DNA from: Lytechinus variegatus
Taxonomy: Eukaryota; Echinodermata; Echinoidea; Temnopleuroida; Toxopneustidae
Direction of reading: 5' to 3'
DNA: 64,000 bases
Assembly (NCBI RefSeq): GCF_018143015.1
Contig: NC_054741.1
Location: forward strand, 11,062,683-11,126,682
The position numbers were made by a program, and so were the translations under genes. Of the stretch, positions 10,412 to 22,400 are shown one piece after another. Numbering within the stretch: position 1 is the first letter of the stretch; every line of letters begins with the position of its first letter. The notes beneath the pieces were generated by a model. That model made no database searches. It was given only the letters and a program-made list of their open reading frames with translations, and had not been told where the DNA came from.

Positions 10412-13400
10412 ATGGCTCTCATTCCTAAGGGGAAAGGTGATGCAGATTGGAGTAAGAGAGATAGGCAAAAGACCCGTCATAATGGTACGTTTTTCCACAG
10501 TCCAACTATATTTGTTGTGTATGGATGTAGAATACTGTTCTCCGGTCCCATGTGTTGAAAAGCGTGTAATGTCCGTCGTGCGTGTCATCTGGATTTTAAT
10601 AATCATTCTTTTTTTCCACCAAATTTTCAGTTGATAATGTTCCCTATAGGTAGGTAGGTCACATCCTCTGATGACAAAAGAGATGGCATGGCGAGGAGAT
10701 CATTGGCAAGGGTTCCCCATCTTCTCTAGATTTTTTCTTTTTTTCTTGCTTGTTTATTATTATTAAGGAAATTTTTGTTTGAATTTTGAATTGGAATCGA
10801 TATCGTGTGTCAGAAAGGAAGTTGTATTCCCAATTCCCGTCTACATGATTTAGGGCTAGGCTAGATCTTTTTAGAAGGAAAGTAGAAATCTCGGGGCGAA
10901 TATTTCATTTTTTTTTGTCTGGGCTGTTCAGCGACGTGCGACCAAGTTGGTGCCATCATTGAAAGATCAAGAATACAGTAGAAGGCTTCGTTCCTTGAAG
11001 TTACCTTCCATTCAGTACAGAATGCGAAGAGGGGATATGATACAGACGTACAAGATCATCAATGGCATTGATGATTTGAACAAGGACATGTTCTTCACAT
11101 CTGCATCAACTCAGACGACACGTGGACATCTATGCAAATTGTATGTGAGGAGAAGCAGACTGGATGTTAGAAAAAATACTTTCAGTGCCAGAGTTGTAAA
11201 TGACTGGAACTCCTTGCCGGCAGAGATAGTTACTGCATCAACGTTGAACGATTCAAGTCACAGTTAGACAAGTTTTGGTCTGCAGTGCAATATGCTCACC
11301 CATGGGAATAGTAACTCTAGCACAGCACACAGGCACACATTATTTTAATAGTTAGATGAAGATAGCAACAGTGATAGACCTGGAAACACGACTGCATAAT
11401 TAATTGCATTTTTCCAGTAGATCCGGTAATAAGGTAATAAAGAATGGGACACAATCCCTGGCTCCATGATGGAGAGTAACCATGCATTAGTGAATGATTT
11501 TATTCTTTACTTACTAATGGTAGGGGGTCCTAAAGCTATGCACCACTCATCGCGCATGCAGTTTTTAATGGCAAATGCACACTCTGAGTGAGGAACTGTG
11601 ACTGCAGTGTGACGAACGATTCCTATTCAATTTTTTCTACATAGGATGCAGTAAAACTCTAGATGCAGAGAAACCCACAACTCTTTGGAATTTTGGAGTT
11701 ATATTCGATTTTATTTCATATCATCCTATAATAATATGAGCATATTTTAAATATTGAAGCACAGGAAATACTATTTTTTAGCATGATAAATCAAGTGCGT
11801 AGGTTTAGGACCCCTTCTAAATCGGGCAGCGAGATCAAGAGGTGTTCGGAAAGCACAGCGGGATTTTTGTATTAGTGAGTTTTGTGATATTTTTTTTTGT
11901 TTAAGAATCTTTAGAATATTTACCACAAATAAGTAAAAGCTGATTTGTTCAAATATTAAAATTGTCGTATTTTTTTATCTTTTGTAAATTAAGTGCGTAG
12001 CTTTAGGTCCCCCCATCATTCATGTACCAGAAGCTTGTGCGCCGCGATCAATTTCGGCGATTTAAATCGCACTCTAGACCCCAAAATAATCTCTTAATTG
12101 TTGATAAAATAACTTATTTCAGTTGCGCAAATGCCTATTTTAATTACTATCAATAATTTTGATACAGAAATTGGTAAATAATGAATATTTACTTACAAAA
12201 CTGACCTCTTTTGGCTAGTATAAACAGACCTCTAATATTAAATAAAAACGTTTTACCAGGTACCAAACCTTTATAGCCTATCAATTGTCTCTTTTCCCCT
12301 CTCAAAACAGTTCCTGAAGAAATAGGAGAACAGCCTGCCATAAACTATGACAAACTCAAGTGGTTATGTAAACTCGATGGTCTTCATTCGAGGTAAGATT
12401 AGTTCTACATCATTGTAAATCCTTGTAGCTACATGTTACTGTGAGCTTCTAAAGATGGGCTCCCAGTCTTTTGCTACTAAGAACTTTTTGTCTTGGTAAT
12501 TTTCTTGAAACTTTATAAATAAATCAGAGCTTCCATGACAATACATGTAGTTATATTTGTATTTTCTTTGTAATATGTTTTATTTTGGTGCACAGGTCAT
12601 TTACAATTTTGAATGTGTAACCAAACTAATTTGCATCCTGATTAGGTTGTGAACATTTGATGCTGTTTTTAATTTCTACGGTAGTTGAAAGACATGGCAG
12701 GCAAAACTAAACTAAGTGATTTTCTTCCCCTTAAGATTAATAATAAGCAAATGGCCTGTAGTCTAATGATACTTGATGTACTTGCATAACAAAAGAAATA
12801 CATGTATTGCCTAGCACAAAATGAGTAACGGTATACCAATCGCTGTAGGAAAAGTCGTAACTCTAATATCAGTTCAAAGTAAAGGTGACAGGGGTTGAAA
12901 TTGCAGAAATAAAAATGACGGAGGTTAGAATGACCGAACTAAAAATGGCAGAGGTAAAAATGGCATCAGGTATAATGTATATGGTCTGAATCACAACCTA
13001 TTCCTTATTTTGTTGTGGGTTTCTTTTCAATTTCCTGAACAGCATTGAAGGGGAACCAAGCTCAGATGAAGCACACAGAATCTTTATGGAGAACTACAGA
13101 AGCATGTTTGTGAATGGCAAACCCAAAGGTGGGACATTACCGATACTCGGAAAAGACGCATCTGTCTCAAAAAGCCTTGAAGCAACAAACAATTCATCGG
13201 GTGAGTTTGACAGAAAAACAACAAAACATAGTATGTGTGATATTATCATAACGTAATCCAAGGCTTAGTCCAGACTGCTAGAATTTACATGGTCGTCTCC
13301 TTCATTCTTATTTTATGACAAAAACAACACCGGACATAAAACACAATATAAAACACTAACCCCAAACAAACATACTACAAACCTATTATAAAAACAGTTA

Positions 13401-16400
13401 AAAAACAAAATAATCAAATGATTCATTTCATACTGATATTTGTTTTCACTGCAGGATTACACTTGGCTTGAGAAAGAATCCAGTAATGAGGGCTTTTACT
13501 TTCAATTGAATACAGAATGAATGAATCTACTGATATAAATTAATGAGCCCATTCTTTTTTTTATGAATTTACCCAAGCAGTGAACCCTTTATTCCTGTAA
13601 CCTTACTAAGAAATGTGAATTTACCATCCTGTTAAATGATAAACATGGTAATCATTATGCAAAAAAGTCTAAATTAATGCAATTTTTTAGTAAATTTGGG
13701 ACTAGATATATATGTGTCTTTGTTCTCTTTCTTCCAAACAGGGAGTCAGACGGTAGCAAAGAGCAAGAAGAAGATTACCAAGGAAGAGAAGCAGGAACTC
13801 CATGAGGACCATATCAGTCATGACATCAGGGAGCACATGGCCAAGCTCCACAAGGAGCGCAAGATTGTGGATCCCATCATTATCCAGAGGAACAGAATCA
13901 AGGATCTTAGGAACATCCTCAAGAAAATGTGAGTATTCAAGGGTTATTCTTAGTAATTATTGATGCGAATGTGGGGATGCAGAAGAGGTTTAGAGTTTGC
14001 TATGCACTTTTTCCTGGAAAAATGACCCAAAACTGTTGGATGGTGGTATATTTTGCATAGCAAAGATGATCCGGGAATGGAAATCAACACCCTTTTCTCA
14101 CTATGTCTTCTTGGAATAATATTTTATTAGAAAAGGTGAAGTCCCTAGCAAGACTGTAAATCCAATGAAATGTGATAATTGGAGCAGGAGCAGCACAGAT
14201 GCAATGAGGAGTCGTGGCAATGAAGAGTACATGTGGATGAGATGAGAGACTTGGCGTTCTAAGCAGCTTGACTGCTTGTCATCAGGAGTGATGATGACTG
14301 GTGAAGGACAGTCATGCTGCTTAGATCATTGCGACTCCACACCTCATCCACTCTTCTCCTGCCCTCATCCCCACTTGAGAGTGTAAAGCAAACTACATGT
14401 CCTACGTGTAGCTCCCACATCAGCTGTTAATATGGAGTTATGATACAAATTAGGTTTATGTATGGCTCAACATCAATTGTCAGTTTTATCAACAAGGTTC
14501 TGTAATGCCTGCAATGATATTGCAATTACATGTATGACCATACACTTTTGCATTTCAAGTTGTGTAATGCTACTTAAGCTAAAAACAGCAATACGCAGCA
14601 AACACAGAAAACTACCCAGCACAATATTAAGTTGCAATCACCCATTTGCTACGAGTTCTGATTACAGAGTTGCATGCATTACAGCAAGTGTATTGTGAAG
14701 GTAAATCAAGTACTAACACTCTGTCAATGCCTGCCTGAGCACCTCGCTGTTCCTCATCCTCAAGCGTCCTTGCTCACACTTGCTCATTGCCTCTCATCTT
14801 TGCTTGTATGGATTTGGTTGAGTTCAGTTGTGGATGTTTGATAAAATATCAAACTACATGCCCTTAAATGCAAGGCCTCTGCATTGGTCAGTGTATTGAC
14901 CTCATATTAGCTTGTTTCATTGAGTTATGTTACCTTTGGATGTGATTGCGTTTGGGCAATACACAGGTGAACGCAAGCCCCAAATACTAGGGTGTGGAAC
15001 AGGTTTGAAGCACAATTCTTCTTGGTTCCAGATTAGTTTATCAAACACAAATGTGTATGCAACAATGGTTTTGATTGGCTGATGCCATTTTACATCTGAT
15101 TGCAAACCATTATACAAGAGAACCCAGATTCATTCATGCCTGGTGCTGTGGAAGTGTAAAATTGCCCTAAAGCCAACACAGGTTGTCCACACCATACTTA
15201 ATACCATCAATTTGCTCCAAGCTGCCGTCATAGGTTACCATGCATCTACTCCTTGGTGTAGAGTTGCAGTGTAGATTACATCTGAAGAAAAGATTGCCCC
15301 CCCCCATTATTCTTACAGTTTTCAATGCTATTTTAATCATTTTAGGCCATATGAACGAAATGCAGAGGAAAATGATCTTGTGTACTCACACCTCAAAGCC
15401 TTCACTGACCTATCCAAGCAACTTACCAACAAAGAACTAAAGGAACTAAGTACCCTGGTAACATTGGATGTCTGGCGGGACGAAGGATATACAGGTTAGC
15501 TAGTTGATCTTATTTTATCTTGTTTTACCTGGTCTAATTTCTCTATTGTTGCTGGCATTGATGTGTGTTTGAAATGGTTGAAAAGATAATTAGGCTGATC
15601 CATTGATAGTCCATTTGGTTTAGAATATTTGTGCATTTCAGTACTTTTTTTGTTGATGTTAAATTGTTTTATCATATAATTTCATATTCCTGGAAAGCTT
15701 TGTGTGTGAACGAGAAATATGAATGCATGCAATGGAAAGAAATATCAAATCTAATAAAATACTCCCTTTGACACACATGAGAGTATATTAAAAAACATTT
15801 TGTGCACCTCTGCTGTACATTTTATTCATCAGAAGTTAAGTTTCATCATAGATTTTGATCCTTGATGATATAAAGACATGTTTATTCACGTGTGAAGCTG
15901 TGACAAGACATGTTTATACACGTGTGAAGCTGTGACAAGACATGTTTATACACGTGTGAAGCTCTGAAAAGACATGTTTATGAGAAGTTTCAATAATAAA
16001 TACAAGTAAGTCTGCATTAGTTGAACTCCTTGGCCAAATAATCACCCAAATTTAAGCATTTTTTCAGACCAGACTATGCAAAGCATGTATCATTAACATC
16101 TTCCAAGTCAAATGTAGACTTAGTCAAGCAGAGAGAGATGCCACTTCAATTTACCTGTAGTGAAATATTCTTTGTTTTGTTTTTGCAGTTTTTGCAAACA
16201 GTGGATTCTTCATAGTATTGAAAGGGAGTGTTATCCCTCAGAGTAGACCATGGATTCAGTACAGGGGTGCAGCTGGCAAAGTACCTTTGGTGGTCACAGA
16301 ATCCTCACATAGTGAGGAGAGATACCCTGAGGTAAAATACCCCCTCCTTTTTATTTCCTTCATCTCTTCCTCATCTCTCTCTCTCTTTCTTGAATGCTGT

Positions 16401-19400
16401 CCGTCAAACACATTTTCACTCCCATTATATTATCTTGTCCCCTCCCCTGATCATCCTTTTCAGTACCAGTCACCATTCTTTGACCACCTGTTTACCTGTT
16501 TCACCAGAGAACAATAGATTCAGTGGACCGAATCTATTGTTTATTGTATTTCTATTTCGTCTAATCTTTTCCATCTCTTTTCTTCCCTCTTCCTTCCATT
16601 TATATCTTTCAACATTTCCCACTATCACTTCCATGAATTTCTATTTGTCCCTCATTCTATCTCTGCTAGCTTTATTTCTGCCTATATTTATATTCCAGTT
16701 GCTGATCCCACCACACCTTCCTGTCTATTTTTTTTTATAGTTTTTTTCTCCCCAGAATCATTTCTGTGCACTTCTGATTTGCATACACAGGATGTATTTG
16801 CGTAAATGTAATGTCAATAGAATATGACGTTAGCTCTCTTTTTTTTGAACGACGGGGAAGTGTGTGTGTAGGGGGGGGGGGAAGGTAGGTTAGGTAGGTT
16901 CGCTTGTCATACTTTCTGATGACTTGTTCATATATTTGCCCGAGTGTTTTTTACGATTTACTTTTTGCCAATTCTTCCTTCTGCTCTGTATTCTTCATTC
17001 TCATGCTCTGTATTTTATCATTTTTTTTTCATGTTTGCATTCTCACAAATATTTGATAGCTTAAGGTGTGTGACTGCTTTGGAACATTGGAGAAAGTGGA
17101 AGGCCCAGAGGCAAATAGCAAGTAAGTACTTGGCAAAAAAAAGATGTATTTCTTAGGATTTACAAAAGGAAATATATGAATATTTTAAAAAACCTGTACT
17201 TAAGTAGTGCTAGCATTTGGACTTTAAATTCCATTGCTCTGATTCATTGCTTTGCTACTTATTTCTGTTGTATCTTTTACATGGCAGAGATTATTTTTTT
17301 GAAATACATTATTTACTGATAGGAAAACCAGGGCAAAACTAAGCCAACGGTATTGTTTGATAGTATTATTGAAGCACTTGAGACTAGTACTCTCTTCTTA
17401 ATCTTATTTTGTTTTTAATTAGACTTCTAACTGTTACTGTCAACTCGGTACCGGCAGAGTTCCTGAAGATATCCAGCAATGACTTCAAACGCATCACTGA
17501 GGTAGGAAATAAATGTCAGAAAATGGCAGGTACCCATAATTCAAGGGGAGCATTTCATCAACATTTTTGTCCAACAAGTTGTCAGATCTGACAATTTTCC
17601 TTGATTCTGATTGGTGGGGAGGCACTGTTACTATGGTAACTGGGAAAACAGGACTTGTCGGAAAATTCTTTCATGAAACCTGATCTAGAACGGAAATTCT
17701 GTTTTGTCATAGAAATGTACACAGCAAAAACACATAATTTGTTTTGCAAAGGTAAAGTAAAAAAAATCTTCTTGAAAAATAAAGAACCCTAACATATTTT
17801 CCATTTTGATTTACTAGTAAACAGAAAATCACTGTCCATTCTTTAGGAATGACTGGAACATGCTAAAGCAGATTCTTTTTCAATCTAATTCCTACCATCT
17901 AGACTTGAAGTACATGTATGACCATTGTCGATTAAAGTTATTTGTCAATGAGCATTTCAATGTGTAGTTTGGAAAGTTTTCAAAAGGAAATTCAGCATGA
18001 ATTGAAACAGAAAGTTTGTAGTTCTTATTTAGCATAAGAACATATTCCAGTTAAAAAAGGTGATGCCTCACTATGAAAAATGAAACAGCTCCAGATTGAC
18101 TGCCCTAGTTAAGCACTTCAGTATTGCACTACTCTTGATGTCTCTCATTTGCTCTTTTATCCTGCTGTTTCACTTTTGCTCTGATTGCTCTCTCTGTCTC
18201 TCCCTATTTCCCTTGTTTTTCTCAACTTCATTCCAACATTCTTAATCAGTTATAACCACATGGGGGATCATAAAGCCCTTCTTCGTACATACCAGCATTC
18301 CCCATACAAAGCATTTAGGTAGTCTTATTTTATAGTGATCTTTTATTTTTAAATTCTCTTAGCAAATACAATCTCAAGAAAACACAGAGAAGATAAATCT
18401 GATCAATTCTTGCAAGGCGTATCTGATGTGGCCAAGACAGTCATTGCTCAAGCTTGCCGAACTCCTGGAATGGACAACCTTTCAAGAGAATACAGGTAGG
18501 ATAGAGGAACACAGCTTTCAAAGGTTCTTCATTTGCTCATCTTGACAACAATCACTAACTATAGTAGAGCAGATAATCTCCAAAAATCACAACGGTTGTG
18601 CAAATTTTGACCAAAGCATGAAACTTTCACAAGTATCAGTATATGCCGTAAGGCAACGGCTGAAAATGGCATCTTAAAATTTACCTCCTATCTTTAAAAT
18701 AAATCTTACGGCATATACTAATACTTGTGAAAGTTTCATGCTTTAGTCATAATTTGCACAATTGTTCGGCTAATCCGCTCTACTGCTACCAACAAGATCT
18801 TTCATGAAATACTCCCAGGGGAGCATTTCATGAAAGAACTTGTCAGATGTTTAATCTGACAAAATACCCTCTAGTAGACAGTCAATGAGAATAATGGTAA
18901 TGTCTTATTGAACAGTTCCTTTGGATGTACATAAAGACAACAGAGTAATGATGCTCCTCTGCCTATCAAAATCAGTGAAAGTTTTCAGATTGTTGGATGA
19001 AAAATGATAGATGAAATGCCCCACAGGTGTCTGATTGTTGCTATGGTAACTGTCAGATAAAACAGACTTTGTTTGATTAAAAGAAATGCTTGCCAGGGTG
19101 AATAGAGATAGCTTTGTGACATGGAATGTAGCCATTATGATGTACATGGAAATCTTCATGTAATGTCTTTGCAAAAATTTTGCTAATGACTGTTGTTATG
19201 TATACCATGATCTATTATGATAATAATTATAATATACAAATGATGCATGGGTTAGAGTGGGTCAGTAGGAACTGTGTGCACAAGGTAACTTTGGCATGGT
19301 TTAACCCACGAGGCGCAGCCGAGTGGGTTTAGACCATAATGCCAAAGTTACCGCGTGCACACAGTTCCACTGACCCACGAAAGAAACCAATGCATCATCT

Positions 19401-22400
19401 GTTTTATAGAATGGAAAAAATTTATTGAATAAAATACAAAAATTAATGATTTACCGGATGCATGATAATTTCATGCGTCCGGTAAATTCAATTTACCGGA
19501 CGCATGAAAAAATTTACCGGACGCATGATTTTTTTTACCGGACGCATGATTTATTTACCGGATGCATGAAAATTCCAAAATGTAATGCAGACACATTGAT
19601 AACCCTGGACAACATAAATATGGGCTTAACTGCATAATATGTTGGCACAAAGGCATTATTATACCCAAAATGCCAAATACAGCTTTGCATTGACAAGATC
19701 TTGAGGCAGCCTCCTACCTCCAATAGCTGTGTGTGTATGCCCGGGCCGCGCCGGGGGCCAGCGCTTGCAGCTGCCTGGGGCTGGGCCTGCAGTGCAGTGG
19801 TGAATTTGGCTGTTCACAGCTCAGGGCAGTAGATCTAACATTAGATCGTATGTCTGGACTTCTCAACTAACAAGTATGCGGGCAGTTTTAATCCCAATGA
19901 CAATTACGGTACCGTATTTGTACTTACAGATCATTTTGCATCCTTTATTTGATTCATTCTGCCTTGATCGAAAATTCAAAATTTTGACGTAAACAAGCGT
20001 AACAGTACATGCGCGATGACATCACAATGACCTTTTCGGGCGATAGCTTGTTTACAGTGGATATCGTTTTGATTATCGGGATATCGTTCGTGCAGCCCAG
20101 TAAAAATTCTTGCATAGCTCTCAACCAATCAGATTGCAGGGATTTTCTCATCCATTCTATCATAAAACTTTTTTTCATTTTCAGTACTAGTGAGTGAAGG
20201 TTTCATGTGTCCTTTCATTGGTTTCGTCAAATCTGGAGAATGTCACGTATTGAGACAAGTGGAAGTCAAAGAGGTTTTACCCAATGGGAAAGAGGTAAAG
20301 AAATCATGAAATATCTCACTTTTTCTCATTTTTTGATGGAGTAAGAAAAGAATTAAAATGCCCATGTTCTGAACTCAGGTTTAATGTAAACTCCGGTCCA
20401 AGTATGCCACAAATTTGATATTTTCACCTTCCCATATTTTAGCAGAGTTAGGCTTTCATGGTCTAAACCAGATTTTAGTTAAACTAGAATGCAGAATACG
20501 GGCCTTTGACAAGGAGATTGATTTCTTGGGAGCCCCACATCATGCTAATATAAATTTTGTGTCATGTTTTTTTTTTCTAATTATTTTTTTTTGCGAGGTA
20601 TGCAATGAAACCTGAGATGGGAGAATTTAGTTTTCAGAAGTTCTCTCAGAAAGTGGTCATTGAGAAATCTTGTCTCTTGTTGTTTGCTGAATTTTAACCG
20701 TGAAGATAGATGGGGTTATTCTTTCAGACAAATGGTTGGAATATATTGTCTTAAAACAGTCTACTAATTTCTCTTCTCACTGGGTCCCTCCACACTCCGC
20801 TCCAGCCTTCTTGTCCTTTCATTCCCTTATATGAATTTCATGACATGTATGATGTCATATTTTTATACACAATAATGTGTTATAATACTTTCTATATATG
20901 TTCACTTATGTGTATATACACTCATCAGTATTAGTCCTGAATTAAGCATTTCGTAACATGAAATGATCGGGGTTTTTTTTTGTCTTTGTAAATCATGGGT
21001 GAGCTCTTCCCGAGCTCTGCTTCTCATTGGCCCATAATCCATAATTTCATTTTTTGATGTATACTGATTATTTTGTCTCAATGTTATCTGTGCTTTATAC
21101 ATACCACTGTGATTATACTGTTAACATGGTAAGTACATGTAGATACTGAAAATGAGAATGAAATGAATAAATCTTAAAATCCCTTAATCTCTTTGACGCA
21201 GGAGAGAAGATGCAAGCAGGTAGTCATGGGTCAGCTGTTACATTCCGAGTCTTTTGGTGAGATCAGTGTTCTGAGAGGAGAAGAAAGCAATTCCTCCATC
21301 GTGACATCGTCCAGTGTGGAGCTAGGGGTCATCTCGGTGGACAGAATAAACGGTAAGATCAAGGCCTCATCTGTGGTTATGAGTTACTGGAATGATGCAG
21401 TTCAATTGGTTGAGAGGATGTTTAGTGTAAACATGGCCTGAATTCCACCCATATTTGTTAATTTCTTTTTACGAATTGCAGCTCATTACACTGATTTTAA
21501 GGCCTTGTGATGCATATCTTTATTTTTACTGTGTGATGTATAATCAATATATTAATATTCAAAATCTCAGATCTTTTTCTACACACTTGCTCCTCTCTCC
21601 TTTACCTTGTACTTTTACTTGCTATGGTCTACCGACTACGCGCTTTCGCAGTCAGTGCTTTCACTCTCTGGAATAATATTTCCTTTCATATTTGTAAGTT
21701 CACCTCTCTTGAATCCTTATCTCTCCTGAAAACACATCTATTCCTATCCTAATTTATCAAGTATTAATTGTAATTGTTCCGGATGTGTCTTATTACTTTT
21801 TCTTGATCTATTTTTTTATATGAAATGTACATGTTTGCTAATTGGTGTTATGATTTTGTGTTAATTTCATTGTAAAGCGTTTTGAAACCATTGGTAAGAG
21901 CACTACATAAATACAATTTATTATTATTATTCAGGATGTATAACCCCCATTTTCCATCACTCTTCACTTCGCAATCTGCTTATTAAAGCCATAATAATTT
22001 GAGAGCATACAACCTTTCATATGAACTAGAAAAAAGCCACAAATTACTTCAGGGAGGTCCCACAAATACAGGGTTGGATGTACATATATCATGGAATTGC
22101 CCTACGTTTTGATAATGTACTATGCAAGAATGGGACTAAAGTTTTCTTATTTCTGTTAAGTCGTGTACACTTTGATAATCATTTATAATTTTAATTCATA
22201 ATAATTTTCACAGAGCTAGATGAGACAACTAGATCACTTCTTCTGCAGTCAAATGAAACACTTTATGAATCTCTGTCAGAGGTGAGTATTATATGTTTTA
22301 ATATATATTTATTGCTCTTGGATTGATCTACAGTCCTCTAGTTTGCCAGAAAAAAAATGAAATTCCCCAGAGATCAAAACAGATCATGATGCGTGGGATA

